Source: Micavibrio sp. UBA1664 (lineage in GTDB: Bacteria > Pseudomonadota > Alphaproteobacteria > Micavibrionales > UBA1664). Taken from it: a stretch of 8,151 bases of DNA. The notes beneath the pieces are model-generated. The model was not told where the DNA came from and ran no database searches. It was given only the letters and a program-made list of their open reading frames with translations. Where the stretch lies: assembly GCA_002320485.1 (NCBI GenBank), contig DCKW01000037.1, positions 1 to 8,151 of the forward strand, given 5' to 3'. Below, in pieces: positions 1 through 6,066 of the stretch; within the stretch, counting starts at the first letter, position 1; each line of letters begins with the position of its first letter. A program made the translations under genes and the position numbers.

Positions 1-72
1 AACGGGTTGAATGTCCGATAGTATAGACAAGATTTTTGCTTATTTCCGTATTCATGTGATAAAAAATGCTTA

Positions 73-1497
73 CTAGTGGTTATCATGGTCAGAAGGCTTT
101 ATATCAATTTCATCACTCTGATAATTATTTTTCTTAAGCCAAGCTCGCATCTGTTTAACTTCAGGATGTTGCGCTCTTAAAATCTGCTGGGCAAGTTCGC
201 GCATTTCAGGATCATTACCATATTTCAGCTGTATTTCGGCCATATCAATGGCACCAACATGGTGCGGTAACATGCCCAACACAAACGCCATGTCTGGGTT
301 TTCATGTTTTATGCCTTCCATCATAGGGGCATGCATCGTATCCATTGCTAGCTGGTAGGCTTCCTGAGCTGTGACGCCTGCCAAGGCGTCATTCGTATCA
401 TGCGGATGTTCAGGGTCAAACGAATGAGTGCTTTTAGTAGCCACCTTTGTGGTGGACGGATCATTGTCAAAACCGTATATAGCCGCGTGAGTTCCCCAAT
501 ACGACCCAATGAATATCACTAAAGCAGCAGACAATCCTAAAGGAACACCGATAAGTTTTTGTTTTATGGATGAAAGCAACCCTATATCACGAGAATGATC
601 GGCAATAATGACAACAATAACTGCCATTATTAATGCGTGTCCAACAAGATCAATACGTCCGAATGGATAGACTGCCGCTGTAAAGATAACAAACAAGGCG
701 ATCGCGGAGAGTCTGCGGATCAATGGTGTCCACAGTAACCCGAAGCCCATCGTAAACTCCGCTAAGCCTGCCATAGGAATAAACGCATCGCGTGGTAAGC
801 CAAAAGTCAAATAAGGTCGCTCTTCTACAAGGGGATAAAACCAATCTGGATAGGCAAACTTCTCTAAACTTGACCACATCAGGGCGATAGCAACACCCAC
901 CCGGATGACCGTAAAACGATGCTTTCGCCAATCTGGATTATTTGATGCTTCTAACACTAAATAGGCTGCAATGCCTACACCTAAGGCGAGATAATCTAAC
1001 AGATGGAAAAAGGTATAATCACGTAAGGCCAGAAGCCAAAGGAGAATAATGCCGGCAGCGGCTAAGGGTTGAGTTTTTCTTGAAAACACTAACGCCGCAA
1101 TCAATAACTGTGACCATGAAATAACTTCCGAAGATGTTTTGAGATCAGGGGTAAGATAGATACCACCGACCGCAAATATTGCGACAAAGAAAACCCCAAT
1201 TACAATGCGAATGAAATCGTCGAGGCGTAACCAGAGGGGGTTAGTTATTTTATCTAAATAGGATTGAGCTTGTTGACCTATAGCCCTTTTTTCAACAAAC
1301 AGTGTTGTGATGAAAAAGGTTAAAACGAGAGCCAAACCACTCCAAAACCACACATCTTTCAAAGTGAATAAAATTGATTGAGGTGAGGCCTCAACGATAT
1401 AGGGTGCAAACCACTTTACATGAGCTTGAGCAATACTGGAGAAGCTTAAAAAACCACAAATGAATAGAGCCAATGTTACAGCAATTTTTTTTATCAT
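73..1497 (-). CDS. Membrane protein with DoxX-like region fused to a C-terminal DUF305 domain
   Basis: The product has 474 residues. It starts with a signal peptide (about 1-25, ending AQA) and the mature chain would begin HVKWF, a start I associate with DoxX-like membrane proteins. Hydrophobic segments follow at about 45-68, 96-115, 126-160, 164-183, 198-210, 240-300 and 318-338; the 195-300 part resembles the DoxX fold. A His/Asp-rich linker (355-370) leads to a DUF305 domain (about 373-456) with the family core MLPHHVGAIDMA at 409-420 and MHAPMM at 388-393. DUF305 proteins are small His/Met-rich helical domains, often suspected of metal binding; their exact function is not settled. The DUF305 part probably faces the periplasm. 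The gene lies 33 bases after hmp on the same strand, with AAAGGT five bases before ATG, so co-transcription with hmp is likely. A role in NO or metal stress is inference. Confidence 0.85.
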   Translation of the reverse strand: MIKKIAVTLALFICGFLSFSSIAQAHVKWFAPYIVEASPQSILFTLKDVWFWSGLALVLTFFITTLFVEKRAIGQQAQSYLDKITNPLWLRLDDFIRIVIGVFFVAIFAVGGIYLTPDLKTSSEVISWSQLLIAALVFSRKTQPLAAAGIILLWLLALRDYTFFHLLDYLALGVGIAAYLVLEASNNPDWRKHRFTVIRVGVAIALMWSSLEKFAYPDWFYPLVEERPYLTFGLPRDAFIPMAGLAEFTMGFGLLWTPLIRRLSAIALFVIFTAAVYPFGRIDLVGHALIMAVIVVIIADHSRDIGLLSSIKQKLIGVPLGLSAALVIFIGSYWGTHAAIYGFDNDPSTTKVATKSTHSFDPEHPHDTNDALAGVTAQEAYQLAMDTMHAPMMEGIKHENPDMAFVLGMLPHHVGAIDMAEIQLKYGNDPEMRELAQQILRAQHPEVKQMRAWLKKNNYQSDEIDIKPSDHDNH

Positions 1498-1530
1498 TTT
1501 AGACCTTTATTAATTTTATTAATGTTAATT

Positions 1531-2763
1531 TTAAGCAGCTGCTTGGAGTTCCTCTTTCGGACCAAAAAATTCGAAGTGAACCTGATTACCGGGAATACCC
1601 CATTTCAGAAGATCTTGGTAAACACCCACCATAAATGGCTTGGGGCCGCAGAAGTAATAATCCGCATGGCGGTCAGGCACGAGACTTTCGATCAGTTCTG
1701 CATCGACAAATCCTGTTGAGCAATCCCCTTCACGTTTAACACCTTCTGTTTCAGAATCGCTGTAGCGGTAATGTACTTTCAATTTTGGGTGTTTTTCTGC
1801 CAATTCATCAATCGTACCTTTGAACGGCTGTACATCCTCATTCAAACAGCCATGCACGAATATGATTTCACGCTCAGGCATAGAGTCTATAGCTGACTTC
1901 ATGATGCTGAGTATTGGTGTAATACCAACCCCCGCCGCCAGTAAAACCAACGGACGCTCATGGCGATCATTAAGGTTTAGGAAGAACTCACCGCATGGCG
2001 GGCCGATTTCCACGACATCACTGACTTCAATTTCATCATGCAGTTTATTAGACACATAGCCCTTGGGTGTATCGGCCTTAGGGCCGGTTTCGCGTTTTAC
2101 GCTAATGCGGAAATAATCCTGCCCCGGTTTATCGGAAAGGCTGTAATTACGCATCGTTGTTGACCCATCGGGCGTAGGCATACGCACCGTAATATACTGT
2201 CCCGGCAGATAATCCGGCAATGCGTCACCATCTTCGGGTTTCAGGTAGAAAGATGTAATGACGCTGCTTTCCTTTTCTTTCTTCTCTATCTTGAAGTTTC
2301 GGAAACCGTCCCAGCCACCCGGCTTTTCAGCGTTGTCATCATATATCTGTTTTTCACGGCCAGTCAGGATATCGGCCAGAAACCCATAAGCTTCGCCCCA
2401 TGCGTTAATTACATCATCGGTCGCGCCTTCGCCAAGAACCTCACGAATAGAGGCCAGCAGGTTTTCGCCTACAATCGGATAATGTTCTGGTTTAATCATC
2501 AATGAGGCATGTTTATGCGCAATCAGCTCAACCGCACCGCCTAGAACTTCCAGATTGTCAATGTTGGCGGCATAAGCGCAGATCGCTCCGGCCAATGCCC
2601 GCTGCTGTGTCCCTTCGGCTTGGTTAGCCGGATTGAAGTAAGGCGCAACCTCTGGATTATGAGAGAACATGCGCTTGTAAAAATGCTTGGTCAGGGTTTC
2701 GCCATGTTCCTGCAAAATGGGAGCGGTGGATTTAACGATGTCAATGGTTTGTTGAGACAGCAT
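1531..2763 (-). CDS. hmp: Flavohaemoglobin, nitric oxide dioxygenase
   Basis: This cytoplasmic enzyme converts NO plus O2 to nitrate using NAD(P)H. The 410 residues show the complete three-domain layout: globin (1-140), FAD-binding ferredoxin-reductase-type barrel (about 152-262) and NAD-binding domain (about 268-400). Key globin residues sit where family knowledge places them: Tyr29 (B10), Gln53 (E7), His85 (F8, haem ligand in HKHASL), Tyr95 and Glu137. The reductase part has RNYSLS at 205-210 for FAD, AAGVGITP at 276-283 and FCGPKPFM at 371-378 for NAD, and the FEFFGP tail at 398-402. Length is close to E. coli Hmp (396). The start is supported by AAAGGAG seven bases upstream. It is divergent from nsrR, with an NsrR-type palindrome over its promoter, so NO-induced expression is expected. 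A DUF305 membrane protein gene follows directly. Confidence 0.97.
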   Translation of the reverse strand: MLSQQTIDIVKSTAPILQEHGETLTKHFYKRMFSHNPEVAPYFNPANQAEGTQQRALAGAICAYAANIDNLEVLGGAVELIAHKHASLMIKPEHYPIVGENLLASIREVLGEGATDDVINAWGEAYGFLADILTGREKQIYDDNAEKPGGWDGFRNFKIEKKEKESSVITSFYLKPEDGDALPDYLPGQYITVRMPTPDGSTTMRNYSLSDKPGQDYFRISVKRETGPKADTPKGYVSNKLHDEIEVSDVVEIGPPCGEFFLNLNDRHERPLVLLAAGVGITPILSIMKSAIDSMPEREIIFVHGCLNEDVQPFKGTIDELAEKHPKLKVHYRYSDSETEGVKREGDCSTGFVDAELIESLVPDRHADYYFCGPKPFMVGVYQDLLKWGIPGNQVHFEFFGPKEELQAAA

Positions 2764-2779
2764 GGAAAACTCCTTTCAA

Positions 2780-2802
2780 AATATGTATTTTGAATATATA
2801 TT
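2780..2802. promoter_or_regulatory. Probable NsrR operator between hmp and nsrR
   Basis: An AT-rich interrupted palindrome, ATATGTATTT-T-GAATATATAT at 2781-2801, has arms matching at 8 of 10 positions, and at 9 of 11 when extended by one base on each side. The form resembles the known NsrR pattern, ATGYATTT repeated as an inverted pair around one base. It lies in the only spacer between hmp and nsrR and overlaps the best leftward -10 element. Binding by the NsrR encoded alongside would repress hmp and autoregulate nsrR, with release when NO attacks the iron-sulfur cluster. Operator identity is inferred from pattern and context. Confidence 0.75.
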
Positions 2803-2823
2803 ATAATGCAATTGAGATTACAA
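2795..2823 (-). promoter_or_regulatory. Probable hmp promoter (sigma-70 type)
   Basis: On the minus strand TTGTAA (2818-2823) is followed after 17 bases by TATATA (2795-2800), placing the transcription start near 2788, about 25 bases before the hmp ATG. The -10 element lies inside the NsrR-type palindrome, which suits steric repression. An alternative -10, TATAAT at 2800-2805, has no good -35 at standard spacing. Confidence 0.5.
2802..2807 (+). promoter_or_regulatory. Possible nsrR operon -10 element
   Basis: A perfect TATAAT on the plus strand directly abuts the NsrR-type palindrome and would start transcription near 2814, upstream of the nsrR ATG at 2842. No convincing -35 hexamer is seen at 16-18 bases, so the promoter may be weak or depend on an activator. 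Confidence 0.35.
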
Positions 2824-2841
2824 CCCTGTTTGAGTTTAAAA

Positions 2842-3261
2842 ATGCAATTAACCCGCTTTACCGATTATGGCCTTCGCACACTCATGTATGTTACCGCGCG
2901 AGCTGAAAACTCAGCCAGCGTGAAGGAAATTTCCGAACATTACGGCATTTCACGCAATCATCTGGTGAAGGTCGTGCATAGGCTTTCGCAACTCGGCTAT
3001 ATCGAAACCACCAAAGGCAAGGGCGGCGGCATTAAAATTGCCAAGGATGCGGAAAAATTGAGATTGGGCGACCTTATTAAACAGTTAGAGCCAAACATGA
3101 ATATGGTCGAATGCTTTGATGCCAAGACCAATACCTGCCGGATTACAGGCTCATGTCAGCTGAAGCATTACCTGTTCGAAGCCACGCAGAATTTTATCAA
3201 TACAATGAACAAATACACACTGGCCGATACGGTGCAGAACAAGGAATTGCTATTTGCTTGA
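2842..3261 (+). CDS. nsrR: NO-sensing Rrf2-family repressor NsrR
   Basis: The protein is an Rrf2-family winged-helix regulator whose iron-sulfur cluster is nitrosylated by NO, releasing target promoters. The chosen ATG gives 139 residues beginning MQLTRFTDYGLR, the family's typical N terminus. An in-frame ATG at 2806 overlaps the putative -10 element and adds 12 atypical residues, so it is rejected. The helix-turn-helix and wing cover about 26-68 (KEISEHYGISRNH, then KGKGGGIKIAK). Cluster cysteines are Cys91, Cys99 and Cys105. Asp8, a fourth cluster ligand known from Streptomyces coelicolor NsrR, is also present. YTLADTV near the C terminus matches the E. coli protein's YTLADLV. It heads a rightward operon and shares an operator region with divergent hmp. 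The ribosome binding site is poor, which fits low-level repressor synthesis. Confidence 0.93.
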   Translation: MQLTRFTDYGLRTLMYVTARAENSASVKEISEHYGISRNHLVKVVHRLSQLGYIETTKGKGGGIKIAKDAEKLRLGDLIKQLEPNMNMVECFDAKTNTCRITGSCQLKHYLFEATQNFINTMNKYTLADTVQNKELLFA

Positions 3262-3267
3262 GGGATC

Positions 3268-3741
3268 ATGCCACTATCTGACGAAACCAAATTACAGTTA
3301 GCCGCACATAAAATTTTACCAGCTATATATTTAATATGGGCGGGCTTAATCCTAGGCGTGTCATTTATTGCCACCCCTGTAAAGTTTGAAGCACCGCACC
3401 TGACCATGCCCGTAGCTTTGGAGGTTGGCATAGCCACGTTCCATTTGTTTAATTTGATCGAGTGGTGCGTGATAATCACGGCCATCATACTAACGGCCAT
3501 ATCGTCCAAAACCAGCCAGAATTGGTCTATGGCAATAATTTTGCTGAGCATTATCATGCTTCAGACTTTTTGGCTGCTGCCCGTACTGGATGTGCGCGCC
3601 GATGAAGTCATCGCCGGCGGCACACCCGATCCCGGTCATTATCATTGGTTTTACATTATTGCCGAGATATTCAAGCTGGTTCTGACAATCATGGCGGCAT
3701 GGTTTTGTTCCAGAAAGGATAAACCATGTCTGGTGATGTAA
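3268..3741 (+). CDS. Four-helix integral membrane protein of unknown function in the NsrR operon
   Basis: I do not recognise a firmly named family. The 157 residues predict four membrane helices at about 16-36, 57-78, 86-108 and 126-147, with a short cytoplasmic-type basic end (SRKDK). Polar residues inside or next to helices stand out: ATPVKF at 35-40, His59 and Glu65-Trp66 in helix 2, Leu-Pro at 104-105, and HYHWF at 124-128 followed by Glu133. The glycine-rich first helix followed by a TPVKF-like turn faintly recalls DUF4149/TMEM205-type proteins, but this is only a resemblance. The start follows nsrR by 6 bases, with GAGGGAT overlapping the nsrR stop codon. The last 16 bases overlap the truncated haemoglobin gene, so translation is probably coupled. 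The setting suggests a membrane role in the NO response; the histidines could bind haem or a metal, but that is inference. Confidence 0.85.
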   Translation: MPLSDETKLQLAAHKILPAIYLIWAGLILGVSFIATPVKFEAPHLTMPVALEVGIATFHLFNLIEWCVIITAIILTAISSKTSQNWSMAIILLSIIMLQTFWLLPVLDVRADEVIAGGTPDPGHYHWFYIIAEIFKLVLTIMAAWFCSRKDKPCLVM

Positions 3742-4118
3742 TCACAGAGGAAAGCATAAAAGAACTGGTTGATCGTTTTTACGCCAAAGTGCGTGATAAT
3801 GCCGAACTTGGCCCTGTTTTTGATGCGGCGATTGGTGAAAATGACCATGATTGGAAACCTCATCTGGAACGCATGTATGCATTCTGGTCATCAGTGATGC
3901 TTACTTCCGGTCGATATCACGGCAATCCCATGCAGAAACATAAAGATCTGCCGCATTTTGATGAGAGTTTGTTTGATACATGGCTTGCGTTATTCGCGGA
4001 AACGGCACACGAAATTCATGATGCCGTTATAGCGGACCGATATATTGACAGAAGCCGGCGCATAGCTGAAAGCCTCAAGCTAGGCTTATATTACAAACCG
4101 GAAAGGATACAAAAATGA
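3726..4118 (+). CDS. Group III truncated haemoglobin
   Basis: This is a single-domain 2/2 globin of 130 residues, probably cytoplasmic and haem-bound. Residues expected for group III are at the same positions as in Campylobacter jejuni Ctb: Tyr19 (B10), His46 (E7), His72 (F8, proximal haem ligand in MQKHKDLP) and Trp86 (G8). The RYHGNPM stretch before the proximal His is also family-typical. Group III globins are linked to NO or oxygen handling under microaerobic or nitrosative stress, and Ctb itself is controlled by the NO-responsive NssR, though its precise reaction is not settled. The ATG lies inside the preceding membrane protein gene and is preceded by AAAGGA seven bases upstream; its stop overlaps the next start as ATGA. 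It is therefore part of the nsrR operon and probably NO-induced. Confidence 0.93.
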   Translation: MSGDVITEESIKELVDRFYAKVRDNAELGPVFDAAIGENDHDWKPHLERMYAFWSSVMLTSGRYHGNPMQKHKDLPHFDESLFDTWLALFAETAHEIHDAVIADRYIDRSRRIAESLKLGLYYKPERIQK

Positions 4119-4384
4119 AATCACTCCCCGAACATTTGCAGCAATATAGCACATCGCCAGTATTTACCGAGGAGACTGTCCCCAAGGGACTGTTAAAAGA
4201 CCACAATACCAAAAGCGGTGTGTGGGGCTTAATATGCGTAAACGAAGGTGAACTCGAATACATCATTGAAGACAAAGAAACGCTTATTCTAAGTCCTAAA
4301 AACAAGGGTGTGGTTGAGCCGGAGGTAAAACACCATATAAAGCCGCTCGGAGCTGTTACTTTTTATATAGAATTCTACAAATAA
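4115..4384 (+). CDS. DUF1971 (YeaR/TehB-like) small cupin-type protein
   Basis: The 89-residue protein matches the DUF1971 pattern throughout: PKGLLKDHNTKSGVWGLI at 23-40, EGELEYI at 44-50, GVVEPEVKHHI at 65-75 and FYIEFY at 83-88. The fold is a small beta-barrel like cupins; His30, His73 and His74 could form a metal or ligand site. E. coli YeaR, a family member, is induced by nitrate and NO and belongs to the NsrR regulon, and the same domain occurs in tellurite-resistance-linked proteins. The molecular activity is unknown. The start codon shares ATGA with the stop of the globin gene, and AAAGGA lies seven bases upstream. It is the last gene of the nsrR row. No terminator is evident right after it. 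Confidence 0.88.
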   Translation: MKSLPEHLQQYSTSPVFTEETVPKGLLKDHNTKSGVWGLICVNEGELEYIIEDKETLILSPKNKGVVEPEVKHHIKPLGAVTFYIEFYK

Positions 4385-4401
4385 GCAGTATTGGATTTAG
4401 A

Positions 4402-4428
4402 TTGACCATTTTGTGACAAAGGCATAAT
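4402..4428 (+). promoter_or_regulatory. Possible promoter upstream of rnk
   Basis: TTGACC (4402-4407) and CATAAT (4423-4428) resemble sigma-70 elements, although the spacing of 15 bases is short. Between them lies an 11-base palindrome TTTGTGACAAA (4410-4420). A start near 4435 would give rnk a leader of about 210 bases. The spacing makes this tentative. Confidence 0.3.
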
Positions 4429-4448
4429 GTGAAGTCATGGTAATTGTA

Positions 4449-4517
4449 ATGAAAAAAGCAAAGTTCATTTTACGTGCTGGGTCTCTGCTCGCAGGCTCTG
4501 CTCCCCGGGCTATATAA
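4449..4517 (+). other. Tiny 22-codon ORF in the rnk leader, possible leader peptide
   Basis: ATG at 4449 opens a 22-residue frame with a basic start (MKKAK) and a hydrophobic, Ala/Gly/Leu-rich middle, ending in TAA at 4515-4517, inside the loop of the GC-rich inverted repeat. A second in-frame ATG at 4437 would add four residues. No clear ribosome binding site precedes either. It could be a leader peptide, a decayed signal peptide or chance. Confidence 0.2.
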
Positions 4518-4547
4518 AGAACGAAATTACCGCTTAAACCCCCGGGG
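4503..4547 (+). repeat. GC-rich inverted repeat in the spacer before rnk
   Basis: CCCCGGG at 4503-4509 pairs perfectly with CCCGGGG at 4541-4547 across a 31-base AT-rich loop. A smaller stem, GCAG-GCT-CTGC (4491-4501), lies just before it, and CTCTGCTC occurs twice (4483-4490 and 4496-4503). The GC-rich arms stand out in an AT-rich spacer. No T-run follows on either strand, so it is not a plain terminator. It may be a leader RNA structure. The rest of 4385-4645 holds no gene I can support. Confidence 0.4.
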
Positions 4548-4645
4548 CAAACACACTCAAAAAAAATAACAATAAAAATGAATTAGAGAGGCTTTTAAGA
4601 AGAGTCTCTTGAACTCATACCACTATTACAAAGCGAGCAAATAAA

Positions 4646-5047
4646 ATGACAATCAAATTTAACTCTTTTTCTGAACCCCCAGTCATCATCAATGAAGCCG
4701 ATTATGAAAGACTTCACAATATGGCTAATTTCTTTATGGAGCGAAATCCCGCAGCATCGGAGAGGCTGTTGGAAGAAATCGGGCGCGCGGATATAAAAGA
4801 TCCGCATAATATGCCATCTAACGTGGTTATGATGGATTCCAAAGTTACCTACCGCGACGACACGACCGGGAAAAAACAAACAGTTTTTCTAGTATGGCCC
4901 TCTGAAGCCGATATTGAGAAAAAGCGTATTTCTGTTCTTACCCCTATTGGAGCGGCACTCATTGGATTATCCGAAGGTGCCAGCATTGAGTGGGAAACAA
5001 ATAACGGTCAAATCCGGCAATTAACGATATTAAAAGTTAAAAACTAA
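4646..5047 (+). CDS. rnk: Rnk-type GreA/GreB-related regulator (nucleoside diphosphate kinase regulator)
   Basis: The 133-residue protein fits the Rnk family: a short helical N-terminal arm (about 15-47, PPVIINEADYERLHNMA onward) and a C-terminal GreA/GreB-like domain (about 52-133). The signature VLTPIGAALIGLSEGASIEW is at 97-116. Rnk binds RNA polymerase in the secondary channel region, but its coiled-coil arm is too short to give GreA-like cleavage, and the acidic tip is missing here. The name comes from effects on nucleoside diphosphate kinase levels. ATG at 4646 is preceded only by a weak GCGAG site. hemD follows after 18 bases, suggesting co-transcription. Such proteins sit next to stress genes in several proteobacteria; a role in the NO response here is inference. 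Confidence 0.88.
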   Translation: MTIKFNSFSEPPVIINEADYERLHNMANFFMERNPAASERLLEEIGRADIKDPHNMPSNVVMMDSKVTYRDDTTGKKQTVFLVWPSEADIEKKRISVLTPIGAALIGLSEGASIEWETNNGQIRQLTILKVKN

Positions 5048-5065
5048 TCTGGCAGGGAGTGATAA

Positions 5066-5839
5066 ATGCACGTTCTGCTGACCCGGCCATATGCAAAATC
5101 CATAGAGACAAAACGGCAGCTTGAAGAAATCGGCTGCCGCGTCTCTATTGAACCAGTTCTTGATCTATCACCAGTCAGGTACAACTCAGACATTTATAAA
5201 AATTCGAAAGCATTAATTGTTACATCTTTTCACGCTTCTGCTCAGATACTTCAACAAGAAGATAAGATCGATAAAAATATCGCTATTTTTGCGGTTGGAG
5301 AAGCAACGGCACGCCCGCTTCATGAAGCTGGATTTAAGAATGTTTATGTAGCACGCGGTGATGCCAAAAGCCTGTTGCCTGTTATAAGAGATAATTACAG
5401 ACCGGAATATGGTTTAATTACATATTTATGCGGATGGCATATTACGCAAGACCTAGCAAAGGTTCTGGCTATGGAAGGATTTGAGGCGCAGCGGGTTGTC
5501 ATTTATAAGGCTAATTTGATCGATAATCTATCCTCTTTGATCAAAGCCGAAATTATGAAAAAAGAAATTGATTGTGTAATTCTAATGTCTAATCGTTCTG
5601 CACGCCAATTTCGCAAAATGTGCCATGATGCAAAAATCATTAAAAACCTTAGCCGCATTACGGCTCTTACAATGTCGGAAGAGATTGCCAAAAATATTGA
5701 AGATATAAAATGGAATGACATCAAAGTAGCCCAAGAACCTTCAATGCAATCAATTATTGATACGCTGATTTCTTTAAAAAGAAAAATTTCGTTGAGAAGC
5801 TTCATAAGATTGAAGAGTGTGCAAAATCGGGGAAGCTAG
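5066..5839 (+). CDS. hemD: Uroporphyrinogen-III synthase
   Basis: HemD closes hydroxymethylbilane with inversion of ring D to give uroporphyrinogen III, the branch point for haem, sirohaem, haem d1 and cobalamin. The 257 residues show the two-lobed family pattern despite weak overall conservation: LLTRP at 4-8, VTSFHAS at 52-58, AVGEATARPLHEAGF at 76-90, YLCGWH at 120-125, VVIYKA at 144-149 and SNRSARQF at 175-182. AGGGAG six bases before ATG supports the start. It is separated from hemC, its usual partner, and instead follows rnk by 18 bases. The last 20 or so residues (from about 238) are basic and unlike the family, and another frame is open there. The 3' end may therefore be frameshifted or decayed; the catalytic core appears complete. 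Confidence 0.85.
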   Translation: MHVLLTRPYAKSIETKRQLEEIGCRVSIEPVLDLSPVRYNSDIYKNSKALIVTSFHASAQILQQEDKIDKNIAIFAVGEATARPLHEAGFKNVYVARGDAKSLLPVIRDNYRPEYGLITYLCGWHITQDLAKVLAMEGFEAQRVVIYKANLIDNLSSLIKAEIMKKEIDCVILMSNRSARQFRKMCHDAKIIKNLSRITALTMSEEIAKNIEDIKWNDIKVAQEPSMQSIIDTLISLKRKISLRSFIRLKSVQNRGS

Positions 5840-5931
5840 ATATCCACGAATATGAGATAGTCTATGGGTTTCAACCATATGGTGGCAGACTTGTTCTGTG
5901 TGCGTGGAATTTATCATATACCTGGCCTTAA
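5779..5931 (+). other. Open -1 frame extending past the hemD stop (possible frameshift tail)
   Basis: Relative to hemD, the -1 frame is open from the stop at 5758-5760 to TAA at 5929-5931. It contains no ATG, GTG or TTG start. Its residues look protein-like: KLHKIEECAKSGKLDIHEYE, then a stretch including YGFQPYGGRLVLCAWNL. The hemD frame enters it naturally at T TTA AAA (5773-5779), an X XXY YYZ slippery-type heptamer. A -1 slip there would add 50 residues after HemD residue 238, giving 288 residues. A one-base indel in the A-rich tract 5776-5786, or the remains of a gene that lost its 5' end, would look the same. I do not recognise the family of the tail. Confidence 0.4.
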
Positions 5932-5997
5932 TAGTATTTAACCTATATAAAACTTACGAATAAAAATTTGATATATTCCGATTCAGAAATAAGACGG

Positions 5998-6016
5998 AAC
6001 CTATTATCTATAGGTT
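5998..6016. repeat. Perfect inverted repeat upstream of the CBS-domain gene, possible operator
   Basis: AACCTAT (5998-6004) and ATAGGTT (6010-6016) form a perfect 7-base inverted repeat around TATCT. The half-site AACCTAT also occurs directly at 5940-5946. The element is about 50 bases before the CBS-domain ATG and overlaps a weak promoter candidate (TTCAGA at 5982-5987, 17 bases, TATCTA at 6005-6010). Its symmetry suits a dimeric regulator, which cannot be named from the sequence. Confidence 0.35.
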
Positions 6017-6066
6017 AGTTGGCGAGATACAACTTCTTTTAATCATAAACAGAAAGGAGATTTATA

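Noticed and set aside
2806..2841. Upstream in-frame ATG for nsrR adding 12 residues
   Set aside because: It overlaps the putative -10 element, lacks a ribosome binding site, and the family N terminus MQLTRFTDYG begins at 2842.
3168..3557. 129-codon minus-strand ORF
   Set aside because: It lies antisense to nsrR and the membrane protein gene, which have strong family or coupling evidence; it is a shadow frame.
4503..4547. GC-rich hairpin as a terminator for the nsrR operon
   Set aside because: The loop is 31 bases and no T-run follows on either strand.
5503..5805. 100-codon minus-strand ORF inside hemD
   Set aside because: It is fully antisense to hemD with no recognisable motif.
5968..5985. 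FNR/FixK-type box beginning TTGAT before the CBS gene
   Set aside because: The second half-site does not match ATCAA at the required spacing.
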